Of a stretch of DNA of 64,000 bases, positions 28,553 to 36,686 are shown in pieces (the first letter of the stretch is position 1; the number at the start of each line of letters is the position of its first letter). The notes below the pieces were generated by a model. The model ran no database searches. It was not told where the DNA came from and saw only the letters and a list, made by a program, of their open reading frames with translations. Where the stretch lies: contig NZ_QFOB01000001.1 of the NCBI RefSeq assembly GCF_003248515.1, positions 62,001-126,000 on the forward strand, given 5' to 3'. The DNA is from Sphingomonas sp. (GTDB lineage: Bacteria > Pseudomonadota > Alphaproteobacteria > Sphingomonadales > Sphingomonadaceae). The translations under genes were made by a program, and so were the position numbers.

Positions 28553-30817
28553 ATGGCCAGAGGCGGGTGGGCCAAAGGCGGGTGGCTACGGCTGCCCCTT
28601 GCGCTCGCTTTGTGCACATCGGCCGTCCATGCCGCACCCGCATTCGCGAAACCGCGAATGGTCTATTGGGGCCAGACCGGCATGGCACCGGATCAGGCGC
28701 GCGCGATCGGCGACAAGGTGGAGAAAGCGGCCTGGACCGCACGGGCCGCCCGCGTCACCATCACCCGAGACGAATGGGGCGTCGCCCACGTTCATGGAAA
28801 GACGGATGCAGATGCCGTCTTCGGCATGATCTATGTGCAGGCCGAGGATGATTTCCCCCGTATCGAGGCCAATTATCTGACGGCGCTGGGCCGCACGGCG
28901 GAGGCCGAGGGCGAAAAGGCGATCTGGGCCGATCTGCGCCAGCGCCTCTATGTCGATCCCGATCAGCTCCAGCGCGATTATGACGCCAGCCCGCAATGGC
29001 TGCGCGATCTGATGGATGCCTGGGCGGACGGCCTCAATCACTATCTGGCCACCCACCCCGATGTGCGCCCGCGCGTCCTCACCCGTTTCGAGCCATGGAT
29101 GGCGCTCTCCTTCACCGAGGGCAGCATCGGCGGCGACATTGAGCGGATCGATCTGAAGGCGCTGGAGGCGCTCTACACCGGAAAGCCTGAAATCCTCCTC
29201 GCCGCCGACCGCCACCTGATCGAGCCCACCGGCTCCAACGGCATCGCTATCGCGCCGAAAAATACGAAGGACGGCCACGCCCTTCTCCTCATCAATCCGC
29301 ACACCAGCTTCTTCTTCCGCTCCGAACTGCAGATGACGAGCGATGCGGGCCTGAATGCCTATGGCGCGGCCACCTGGGGCCAGTTCTTCCTCTATCAGGG
29401 CTTCAACGATCATGCCGGCTGGATGCACACCTCCAGCACGGTCGACGCGGTGGACGAATATGCCGAGACGATCGAGACGCGAAATGGCGTGAAGGGGATC
29501 CGCTACGGCACGGAATGGCGCCCGCTCACCAGCCGGCAGATCACCCTTGCCTACAAGGGCGCGGACGGCAGGCAGGCCCGGCGCGTCTTCGGCGTCCTCT
29601 ATTCCTCGCACGGGCCGCTCGTGCGCATGGAAATGGGCAAGCCCATCGCCTTCCGCATGATGTGGAAACCGGTGCCCGCGCTCCAGCAAAGCTATCTGCG
29701 CACCAAGACGAGGGATTATGCGGGCTTCCTGAAGGTCGCCGGCCTGCAGGCGAACAGCTCGAACGACACGCTCTTCGCCGATGACAAGGGCGAGATCGCC
29801 TATCTCCACCCCCAGTTCGTGCCGGTGCGCGACGATCGCTTCGATTATCGCCGCCCCGTGGATGGCAGCGATCCCGCCACCGACTGGAAGGGCCTCACCC
29901 CGCTCTCCAAACTCCCCCGGGCGGTGAATCCGCCGAGCGGCTGGGCGATGAACACGAATAACGAGCCGTGGGGCGCAGCCGGGCCGGGGAGCATCCGCAA
30001 GGCCGATTTCCCGCGCTACATGGATATGGTCGGCGAAAATCCGCGCGGCGAACATGCGACGAAGCTGTTGACCGGGCGCCACGATTTCGATGCCCCCGGC
30101 CTGATCGCCGCCGCGTATGACAGCTGGCTGCCCACCTTCGCCACCAACGTGCCCCTGCTCACCGCCGCCTGGGATCGCCTGGCCCCGGGTGATACCGCCA
30201 AGGCCAGGCTGGCCGATCCCGTCGCCCTGCTGCGCGACTGGGACGATCGCTGGGGCGCCGCGTCCGAAGCCACCACACTCGCCGTCTATTGGGGCACGCA
30301 GATGTGCACCGCAATCCTCGACGGGCCCTGTTCGGCGGGCAAATCGCCCTGGGCGCGCATGGACGCGCTGGACGATCCCGCGCGCCTCGCGGCGCTTGAT
30401 CGCGCCGTTGCGGAGTTGACCGGCCTGTTCGGCGGCTGGCGCGTGAAATGGGGCGACATCAATCGCTTCCAGCGCAATGACGGCGCGATCGTGCAGACGT
30501 TCGACGATGCGAAGCCCTCCTCGCCCGTGCCCTTCGCCTCCGCGCTCTGGGGCTCGCTCGCCTCGTTCGGGGCAAAGCCCTATCCCGGCACGAAGAAATG
30601 GTATGGCACCAGCGGCAACAGCTTCGTGGCGGTGGTCGAGTTCGGGCCGCGGCTGCGCGCCTGGGCGGTCTCGGCGGGCGGCGAAAGCGGCGATCCGGCC
30701 TCGCCCCATTTCACCGATCAGGTATCACGTTATGCCGGGGGCGCGCTCCGCCCCGTCCATTTCTACCCTGCGGACATCGCCGCCCACGCGGCCCGCACCT
30801 ATCACCCCGGAGAGTAA
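28553..30817 (+). CDS. Penicillin-acylase-family N-terminal nucleophile hydrolase
   Basis: Periplasmic amide hydrolase of 754 residues made as a precursor. A signal peptide (LPLALALCTSAVHAAPAFA) is followed by the alpha subunit (RDEWGVAHVHGKTDADAVFGMIYVQAEDDFPR), a linker, and the autocleavage site PTG-SNGIAI, where Ser228 would become the N-terminal nucleophile of the beta subunit; DGHALLLINPHT and the later NTNNEPWG segment fit the family. Relatives act on beta-lactam side chains, acyl-homoserine lactones or aculeacin; which applies is not decidable. galE starts 3 bases after its TAA, so both are likely cotranscribed. Confidence 0.88.
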   Translation: MARGGWAKGGWLRLPLALALCTSAVHAAPAFAKPRMVYWGQTGMAPDQARAIGDKVEKAAWTARAARVTITRDEWGVAHVHGKTDADAVFGMIYVQAEDDFPRIEANYLTALGRTAEAEGEKAIWADLRQRLYVDPDQLQRDYDASPQWLRDLMDAWADGLNHYLATHPDVRPRVLTRFEPWMALSFTEGSIGGDIERIDLKALEALYTGKPEILLAADRHLIEPTGSNGIAIAPKNTKDGHALLLINPHTSFFFRSELQMTSDAGLNAYGAATWGQFFLYQGFNDHAGWMHTSSTVDAVDEYAETIETRNGVKGIRYGTEWRPLTSRQITLAYKGADGRQARRVFGVLYSSHGPLVRMEMGKPIAFRMMWKPVPALQQSYLRTKTRDYAGFLKVAGLQANSSNDTLFADDKGEIAYLHPQFVPVRDDRFDYRRPVDGSDPATDWKGLTPLSKLPRAVNPPSGWAMNTNNEPWGAAGPGSIRKADFPRYMDMVGENPRGEHATKLLTGRHDFDAPGLIAAAYDSWLPTFATNVPLLTAAWDRLAPGDTAKARLADPVALLRDWDDRWGAASEATTLAVYWGTQMCTAILDGPCSAGKSPWARMDALDDPARLAALDRAVAELTGLFGGWRVKWGDINRFQRNDGAIVQTFDDAKPSSPVPFASALWGSLASFGAKPYPGTKKWYGTSGNSFVAVVEFGPRLRAWAVSAGGESGDPASPHFTDQVSRYAGGALRPVHFYPADIAAHAARTYHPGE

Positions 30818-30820
30818 CGC

Positions 30821-31834
30821 ATGAGTGGTCCGAAGCCCTTCCCCGTCCTGGTCACCGGCGGCGCCGGCTATATCGGCAGCCATGCCGTGCTGGCCCTGCT
30901 GGATGCCGGCTGGCAGGTGGTGGTGCTGGATGATCTTTCCACCGGCTTCCGCTGGGCCGTGCCGGAAGGCGTGGGCTTCGTGCAGGGCGACGTGGCGGAC
31001 ATGGATCTCGTCGGCCGCGCGCTTGCCGAACACGCGATCGGCGCGATCCTCCATTTCGCCGGCTCCATCGTTGTGCCGGAATCGGTGATCGATCCGCTCA
31101 AATATTATCGCAACAACACCGCCGCCAGCCGCGCCCTGATCGAGGCGGCAGTGAAGGCGGGCGTGCCGCACTTCATCTTCTCCTCCACCGCCGCCACCTA
31201 TGGCATTCCGGATGAGGTGCCGATCCGCGAGGGCATGCCGAACCGGCCGATCAATCCCTACGGCACGTCGAAGCTGATGACGGAGCATATGCTGCGCGAC
31301 GTGACGGCCGCGCACCCGATGAATTTCTGCGCGCTGCGCTATTTCAACGTCGCCGGGGCCGATCCGGCCGGCCGATCCGGCCAGTCCACGGCGGGCGCCA
31401 CGCATCTCATCAAGATCGCGGTGGAAGCGGTGACGGGCAAGCGCGCCCATGTCGGCGTGTTCGGCACCGATTATGCCACGCCCGACGGCACCGGCGTGCG
31501 CGATTATATCCACGTCTCCGATCTGGCCGAGGCGCATGTCGCGGCGCTGGAATGGCTGATCGAAAACCCCTCCGAAAGCCGCATCATGAATTGTGGCTAT
31601 GGGCGCGGCTATTCGGTGCTGGAGGTGCTGGATACCGTCGATCGCGTCACCAATACGCCGATCACGCGCAAGATGGAGGCGCGCCGGGCGGGCGATCCCG
31701 ATCTGCTGGTGGCGGATAACAGCCTGATCCTCGAAACCCTGCCCTGGCGCCCGAAGCGCGACGATCTCGCCCTGATCGTCGATCACGCACTCGCCTGGGA
31801 GCGCATATTGGCCGAACGCCGCAGCGAAGGCTGA
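30821..31834 (+). CDS. galE: UDP-glucose 4-epimerase
   Basis: Interconverts UDP-glucose and UDP-galactose for surface polysaccharide. The 337-residue SDR enzyme has the NAD-binding VTGGAGYIGSHAVLALL, the catalytic Ser in FSSTAATYG, and the YxxxK pair in NPYGTSKLMTEH. FNVAGADP and DYIHVSDLAEAH are GalE-specific motifs. GGAG 8 bases before the ATG supports the start. It follows the acylase gene closely and ends before a 150-base gap. Confidence 0.95.
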   Translation: MSGPKPFPVLVTGGAGYIGSHAVLALLDAGWQVVVLDDLSTGFRWAVPEGVGFVQGDVADMDLVGRALAEHAIGAILHFAGSIVVPESVIDPLKYYRNNTAASRALIEAAVKAGVPHFIFSSTAATYGIPDEVPIREGMPNRPINPYGTSKLMTEHMLRDVTAAHPMNFCALRYFNVAGADPAGRSGQSTAGATHLIKIAVEAVTGKRAHVGVFGTDYATPDGTGVRDYIHVSDLAEAHVAALEWLIENPSESRIMNCGYGRGYSVLEVLDTVDRVTNTPITRKMEARRAGDPDLLVADNSLILETLPWRPKRDDLALIVDHALAWERILAERRSEG

Positions 31835-31984
31835 GGAACTAGAGCGAGCGGAATCTCGCGTCGCAGTCGCCATGACCCCCGATAGTCCGGCGACAACCTC
31901 TTCCGCTCTTCGCACAGCGGCGTTCGGAAGATGCTTTTTACGGCAACGCCACGCAATCGCATCTTCGTGACACCAAGATTGTTG

Positions 31985-32458
31985 ATGTTTGACGGCTGGG
32001 CGCTGGTGCGAGAAACTCAAACCGTGAGCGCCCATTCGAAACTGAAGGAATGGTGGGCGAAGACCGGTGTTTTGGTGCCGATCGAGAGAATATCGGATGA
32101 TCGAATCGTCGCTCTCGAGGCACGGTATAAAATCAGGCTGCCGCCCGACTTTCGAGCCTACCTTTCCGAATCCTCTCCGGTCCGCCAGAATTGGGATGAG
32201 GAAATGGGCAACTGGTGGCCCTTCTCACGGATAAAAAATATCCCGGAAGAATACGATTCTCGATTTACACCCGAGAACGCGGATAAATATCTGTTTTTTC
32301 TGGATCATTGCGTCTGGTGCTGGGCTTGGGCGATCTCCTGCGCAGATGACGCCACCTATGGCTCGATCGTGACGATCGGAGGCCCTGAGAAGGTCGTGGC
32401 AGCCTCCTTTTCGGAATTTGTCGATCGATATGTCAGCGATTGGCTTTCCGTCAGCTAG
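31985..32458 (+). CDS. SMI1/KNR4 (SUKH-1) domain protein
   Basis: About 157 residues; the SUKH core is visible as ALEARYKIRLPPDFRAYLSES (the LP.df..yL motif), a Trp-rich middle and EKVVAASFSEFVDRYVSDW at the end. In bacteria these domains are mostly immunity proteins of polymorphic toxin systems, but many stand alone. Base composition is more AT-rich than its neighbours, which suggests recent transfer. No toxin gene adjoins. The start is uncertain: ATG 31931, ATG 31985 and GTG 32024 are all open, and none has a clear ribosome-binding site. Confidence 0.72.
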   Translation: MFDGWALVRETQTVSAHSKLKEWWAKTGVLVPIERISDDRIVALEARYKIRLPPDFRAYLSESSPVRQNWDEEMGNWWPFSRIKNIPEEYDSRFTPENADKYLFFLDHCVWCWAWAISCADDATYGSIVTIGGPEKVVAASFSEFVDRYVSDWLSVS

Positions 32459-32649
32459 CGAGGCCTGCTGCAAGCCTCGATTTTTAGACCCGTGTTCGAG
32501 GGGTGGGTTGGCCTCCGCATCGACGATGTAGAATGCCAAATCGCCTTCCGGAGAGAGGGCGCGCGTCGCATGGACCTCGTTCGCTTCAGCGCGCCTCCGG
32601 CCGTCGCGATCCGGTTCAACCGCACCCGCTTTGGCGCTAGGGCGTGCGC

Positions 32650-33645
32650 ATGACTCACGCCGCCTATCCCGCCCTCCGCCTTCGCCGCACCCGTCGCCAT
32701 GCCTGGAGCCGGGCAATGGTCGCGGAAAATATCCTGACCCCCGCCGATCTGATCTGGCCCCTCTTCGTGACCGAGGGCACGCAGGTGGAAGAGCCGATCT
32801 CCACGCTGCCCGGCGTCTCGCGCTGGTCGGTCGATCTGCTGGTGGAGCGGGCGAAGGAGGCCGCCGCCGCGGGCATACCCTGTCTCGCCCTGTTCCCGAA
32901 CACGCCCGCCGCCCTGCGCAGCGAGCGCGGTGAGGAAGCGCTCAATCCGGACAATCTGATGTGCCGCGCGTCGCGCGCCATCAAGGAAGCCGGCGTGCCG
33001 ATCGGCATCCTCACCGATGTGGCGCTGGATCCCTATACGGCACACGGCCATGACGGCCTGCTCGACGGGGAAGGCCTCGTCCTCAATGACGAGACGATGG
33101 AGATCCTCGTCGAACAGGCGCTCAACCAGGCGCGCAACGGCGCCGATATCATCGCGCCCAGCGATATGATGGACGGGCGCATCGGCCTGATCCGCGCCGC
33201 GCTGGAGCAGGAGGGCCTGATCAACGTCCAGATCATGGCCTATGCCGCCAAATATGCCTCCGCCTTCTACGGCCCCTTCCGCGATGCGGTCAGCTCGCGC
33301 GGGCTGCTGAAAGGCGACAAGAAGAATTACCAGATGGACAGCGCCAACAGCGAGGAGGCGCTGCGCGAGGTGGCGCTGGATCTGGCCGAAGGCGCGGATA
33401 CGGTGATGGTGAAGCCGGGCCTGCCCTATCTCGATATCGTCGCGCTGGTGAAGCGGCGGTTCGAGGTGCCGGTCTTCGCCTATCAGGTGTCCGGCGAATA
33501 TGCGATGATCGAGGCGGCGGTCGCGGCCGGCGCCGGTGAGCGCGATGGCCTCGTCATGGAAACGCTGATGGCGTTCAAGCGGGCGGGCGCATCCGGCGTC
33601 CTCACCTATCACGCGCTCCATGCCGCCCGGCTCATGGGCGGATGA
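32650..33645 (+). CDS. hemB: Delta-aminolevulinic acid dehydratase (porphobilinogen synthase)
   Basis: Joins two 5-aminolevulinate molecules to porphobilinogen in heme synthesis. 331 residues with the two active-site lysines in MAYAAKYASAFYGPFRDA and TVMVKPGLPYLD. The metal loop reads DVALDPYTAHGHDGLL: the three Cys of zinc enzymes are replaced by Ala/Asp, as in the Mg-dependent, zinc-independent enzymes of alphaproteobacteria. ATG 32650 is preferred; a GTG two codons upstream is open. The stop overlaps the next gene (ATGA). Confidence 0.96.
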   Translation: MTHAAYPALRLRRTRRHAWSRAMVAENILTPADLIWPLFVTEGTQVEEPISTLPGVSRWSVDLLVERAKEAAAAGIPCLALFPNTPAALRSERGEEALNPDNLMCRASRAIKEAGVPIGILTDVALDPYTAHGHDGLLDGEGLVLNDETMEILVEQALNQARNGADIIAPSDMMDGRIGLIRAALEQEGLINVQIMAYAAKYASAFYGPFRDAVSSRGLLKGDKKNYQMDSANSEEALREVALDLAEGADTVMVKPGLPYLDIVALVKRRFEVPVFAYQVSGEYAMIEAAVAAGAGERDGLVMETLMAFKRAGASGVLTYHALHAARLMGG

Positions 33646-34157
33646 TCGAGACGGGGCGTCTCATCCTGCGTGGCTGGCGCGATGGCGATATCGCGCCCTT
33701 CGCGGCGATGTGCGCGGACGGCGAGGTCATGGCCCATCTCGGCGGCCCGCAGTCGCTGGCCGAAGTGGAGGCCGCCATCGCCCGCCAGCGCGATTTTCAG
33801 GATCGGATCGGCCATTGCTTCTGGGCGATCGAGCGGCGGGATGACGGCGCCTTTCTGGGCTTCTGCGGCGTCCGTCCCGGCGGCCATGCCGGCACGCCGG
33901 TCGTCGACGAACTGGAGATAGGCTGGCGGCTGCGGCGCGACGCCTGGGGCTGGGCGCATACGGCCCACGCGCGCATCCTCGCCTGGACAGTGCCCGCCAA
34001 TCGGGCGTCGTGGACGCTGATGGGGCGGCTGGGCATGCGCCACCGCCCCGATCTGGATTTCGCCCATCCGGCCTTCCCCGCGGATCATCCGCTCTCGGCG
34101 CACATCGTCTATGCGGCGGAGCGTCCGGCGGGGTTGGCCGGCGAATCGGGACGGTGA
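33642..34157 (+). CDS. GNAT-family N-acetyltransferase
   Basis: 171 residues, RimJ/RimL-like layout: IETGRLILRGWRDGDIAPF at the N-terminus, FWAIERRDDGAFLGFCGVRP in the core strands, EIGWRLRRDAWGWAHTAHA over the acetyl-CoA site, and NRASWTLMGRLGMRH near the end. It acetylates an amine on a protein N-terminus or small molecule in relatives; the target is unknown. It is coupled to hemB by a 4-base ATGA overlap. Confidence 0.88.
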   Translation: MIETGRLILRGWRDGDIAPFAAMCADGEVMAHLGGPQSLAEVEAAIARQRDFQDRIGHCFWAIERRDDGAFLGFCGVRPGGHAGTPVVDELEIGWRLRRDAWGWAHTAHARILAWTVPANRASWTLMGRLGMRHRPDLDFAHPAFPADHPLSAHIVYAAERPAGLAGESGR

Positions 34158-34200
34158 ACGGCCGACAGGGCGTCGCGGCGCGCAAATCGGCGGGCCGATA

Positions 34201-34686
34201 TCAGCCCGTCAGCCCGTCCACCGCATCGGCCTCGGCATTCGAAAGCGCGGCGACAGTCTCCGCCGCCGCCTCGATCGCGGCGCGGTCGCCCGTGCCGAGA
34301 TAGGCCGGGTCCACCCTCAGCGCGTCGATCTCGCCGGCCACGTTGCGCACCGTCGCCCGCGCGGCATCCAGCGCGCTCAGCGCTTCCTGCCCCGCAATCC
34401 ATGCCTCGCTGCCCTCGGCCGATCCTTTCGCGCGCGCCAGCGCGCCGGCGACGCCCGCGCGCTCCCTCTCGAAAGTGGCATGGCCCTCTTTCGCCTCCGC
34501 GACGAGCTTCGCCAGCCGTTGGGCCAACGCCGGGCTCTCCGGCGTTTCCGCTTCGCTGGCCGCATCGGGCGGGAGGATCGGCCGATGCTCGATCGCGCGC
34601 GGGCCGAGGCCGGGCGCGTCGGGCAGGGTCGACGAACAGGCGGCGAGCGCCAGGCCGCCGAGCAGGAGAAGAAGGGCGGAGCGCAT
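34201..34686 (-). CDS. Small lipoprotein of unknown function
   Basis: 161 residues with a type II signal peptide (RSALLLLLGGLALAACSS; Cys of the lipobox near residue 17). The mature part is Ala/Glu-rich and mostly helical, with no family recognised. ATG at 34686 is taken because the signal peptide starts there; an open frame upstream reaches into the tRNA promoter region and is not coding. Convergent with the GNAT gene. Confidence 0.7.
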   Translation of the reverse strand: MRSALLLLLGGLALAACSSTLPDAPGLGPRAIEHRPILPPDAASEAETPESPALAQRLAKLVAEAKEGHATFERERAGVAGALARAKGSAEGSEAWIAGQEALSALDAARATVRNVAGEIDALRVDPAYLGTGDRAAIEAAAETVAALSNAEADAVDGLTG

Positions 34687-34747
34687 GGCCGTGCCTTTAT
34701 CGGCCCGCGCCCAAATCGACAATCGTACGAAACCCGCAATTGCCGGG

Positions 34748-34776
34748 TTGCGCACCTCCGGCCCTTCGACTAGTGG
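34748..34776 (+). promoter_or_regulatory. Possible promoter of tRNA-Arg
   Basis: TTGCGC (34748-34753), 17 bases, TAGTGG (34771-34776), 12 bases before the first tRNA base. Spacing is ideal, the hexamers are weak. Confidence 0.35.
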
Positions 34777-34788
34777 AGCGCCTCCCAA

Positions 34789-34865
34789 GCGCCCGTAGCT
34801 CAGCTGGATAGAGCATCAGACTACGAATCTGAGGGTCGGACGTTCGAATCGTTCCGGGCGCGCCA
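34789..34865 (+). tRNA. tRNA-Arg (anticodon ACG)
   Basis: A 77-base cloverleaf: acceptor GCGCCCG pairs with CGGGCGC (34855-34861), D-arm GCTC...GAGC, anticodon arm TCAGA-CTACGAA-TCTGA with anticodon ACG, T-arm with TTCGAAT loop, discriminator G, encoded CCA (34863-34865). ACG is modified to ICG in most bacteria and reads CGU/CGC/CGA. It is the integration target of the adjoining element; this copy is complete, while only its 3' 48 bases are duplicated at 43076. Confidence 0.97.
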
Positions 34866-34866
34866 T
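34818..34866 (+). repeat. attL: 3' part of tRNA-Arg
   Basis: 49 bases from the anticodon stem to one base past CCA, identical to 43076-43124. This copy is part of the intact tRNA gene. Confidence 0.95.
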
Positions 34867-35190
34867 AGTTTCCATGCACTTAGCCCGGATCCGCCGACGA
34901 GCGGGTCGGGGCTAAGTAGCATTTAGGTAGCTGCCGGCTCAGATCGCAAAAGGGTAACACCCTTTTTCCCAATGCACCGCTGCGTCCATGCAATAGTCAG
35001 CTCAGGCAATCGCTCATAATTTTCGGCTTTTTTGGTCCGCTCATACGGACATCAAGGCGTTGGCATTATCTTGCCGTACGTGTCGATCGCCCCTCCACGT
35101 CGGCGCGCGGCCGATTGCCCGATGCCCCCCCCATGCGTCAGATTACGTACGATCATTGCGAGGAAGCTATTTGCCAGCTAGCCAAGCAAA
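34867..35190. other. Left end of the element: non-coding with two stem-loops
   Basis: 324 bases without a gene. A long imperfect inverted repeat (34878-34894 with 34901-34917, 15 of 17 positions paired, 6-base loop) lies 12 bases after attL. A second hairpin, AAAAGGG (34948-34954) with CCCTTTT (34960-34966) followed by a T, looks like an intrinsic terminator and could end tRNA read-through. The last 100 bases become AT-richer and should hold the promoter of the proteasome-like gene; no clear promoter pair was found. Confidence 0.6.
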
Positions 35191-36528
35191 ATGACAACCG
35201 AAATAGCTGTAATCAACCGTCTTGGTGTAGCACTCGCGGCGGATAGCGCTGTTACGATTACCGGATACGGTCAAGAGAAGGTTTTCGATACCGGCGACAA
35301 GCTGTTTGAGCTTATGCCCGACGAACCAATAGCAATAATGGTGAACGGGAATCTTGATTTTTTGGGAGTTCCTTGGGAACTAATAATCAAGGACTTCAGA
35401 ACAGAGAAATTTGATAAGAGACCATCCTCAATTGAAGAATGGTCAATAGCGTTTCTTGATTTTGCGGGACGCCACCGAGCGGTAAATGAGAATCAGTCTA
35501 ACGACTTTATACGACGATTTGTTCAAAGTCGAATTTCGTTTCTGCAGGCGACGGTGATGGAAAACATCCAAGACCTGTTTAGCTCGGGCAAAAGGACCAT
35601 AAAACGCTCAGTCGTTTCCGAGTTGCTTATTTCTGCGATAAACGTTCGGTCATCGAAATTAGACGAAACTAGTAAACTTAAAAGTCTTGATGCGGTTAAT
35701 CTGTCGGATACTGATAAAAAGTATGGCGATCTAATATCGACTATCATAGGCGAGATGTTTGGCGAAAAAGGAATCACAAAAAAAGATGCCAAATCCGTCA
35801 AGGGATTAATGCTAAAAGAAATGTTAGTTACATTAGATGAGGATACCCGGACCGGTTTAGTAGTTTGCGGATTTGGTGGAGACGATCTATTTCCATCGCT
35901 TCATGCGGTAATCTTAGATGGTGTTCTTAATGGTCGCCTTCGTTACGAGGTCACTCATGACGTGGAAATTACTCGTGATCAGATGCCAAATGGCCGCACG
36001 AAAGAGCTAGGGACAGCCATTTCATTTGCCCAGACTGATGTTATCGAACGCCTGCTCCGGGGAGGCGATGCTAGGCTTATATACCGTAGCAGAGAATTTT
36101 TAGATCAGTTCGCGGGGAAGGCTCTTCCTGCCATGTTTGCTGGCCTCGGGTGGAACATTTCGGATGCCAATGGCGGCGCAATTCCCATCAACGATATGGC
36201 AAGCTTTTTGCAGGAAAAGTTGCCAGCCCTATATGACGTGTTTGTGGATCGGGTTCGCGATGAGATCGAACGTGAGTTCAAGCAGACAATCTCCTTGATG
36301 CCGAAACAGGAGCTGATAGAGTTAGCCGAGGCGTTAGTGAGCATTACAGCCGTGGAGAGAAAAGCGACCCGCGATGCTGGCACGGTAGGTGGACCCATCG
36401 ATGTTGCCCTGATAACGCGCGCCGAGGGGTTTGTGTGGATCAAGCGCAAGCACCATTTCAAGGCTGAGTTGAACCCGCGCTACCTATCGCGAGTTTCCGC
36501 ATTCAGGACCGGAGGAGAAGCAGGATGA
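35191..36528 (+). CDS. Proteasome-beta-like N-terminal-Thr hydrolase, element cargo
   Basis: 445 residues, no annotated function recognised. After Met removal the N-terminus would be TTEIAVINRLGVALAADS: Thr1, Gly11, Val12, Ala15-Ala16-Asp17-Ser18 and Thr21 fall exactly where proteasome beta subunits have them; KLFEL (Lys37) and VNGN (Gly53) follow like Lys33 and Gly47. GLVVCGFGGDDLFPSLHAVILDG (222-244) resembles proteasome strands S5-S6, and VGGPIDVALITRAEGFVWI near 399-417 resembles the last strands. Extra segments (about 70-215 and 300-390) make it twice the normal length. No propeptide and no Shine-Dalgarno. The gene is AT-rich (21 of 60 bases are G/C in 35401-35460). Its TGA overlaps the next ATG. 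Fold assignment is by motif reading only. Confidence 0.72.
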   Translation: MTTEIAVINRLGVALAADSAVTITGYGQEKVFDTGDKLFELMPDEPIAIMVNGNLDFLGVPWELIIKDFRTEKFDKRPSSIEEWSIAFLDFAGRHRAVNENQSNDFIRRFVQSRISFLQATVMENIQDLFSSGKRTIKRSVVSELLISAINVRSSKLDETSKLKSLDAVNLSDTDKKYGDLISTIIGEMFGEKGITKKDAKSVKGLMLKEMLVTLDEDTRTGLVVCGFGGDDLFPSLHAVILDGVLNGRLRYEVTHDVEITRDQMPNGRTKELGTAISFAQTDVIERLLRGGDARLIYRSREFLDQFAGKALPAMFAGLGWNISDANGGAIPINDMASFLQEKLPALYDVFVDRVRDEIEREFKQTISLMPKQELIELAEALVSITAVERKATRDAGTVGGPIDVALITRAEGFVWIKRKHHFKAELNPRYLSRVSAFRTGGEAG

Positions 36529-36686
36529 GAAAGCGCAGCGCACAGGATTCCGCGCCGAGCCGTGATCGCATCGGCGGCCGTCAGGATCTGGATCGTCGGG
36601 TTGAGGACGTAACTCGCCGATCGATCGACGAGATGGTTTGTACGCTGACACGGCAGGCCAACGAGCGGTTTCTCCAGCACGCCTAA
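36525..36686 (+). CDS. Small basic protein coupled to the proteasome-like gene
   Basis: 53 residues, unrecognised. ATG 36525 overlaps the preceding TGA (ATGA), with a strong GGAGGAGAAGCAGG just upstream inside the first gene, so translation is coupled. The N-terminus is very basic and polar (RKRSAQDSAPSRDRIGGRQ), the C-terminal half probably one amphipathic helix (VEDVTRRSIDEMVCTLTRQA). It could be a partner, substrate or antitoxin of the first protein. It ends against the convergent membrane-protein gene, overlapping by 4 bases. Confidence 0.6.
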   Translation: MRKRSAQDSAPSRDRIGGRQDLDRRVEDVTRRSIDEMVCTLTRQANERFLQHA

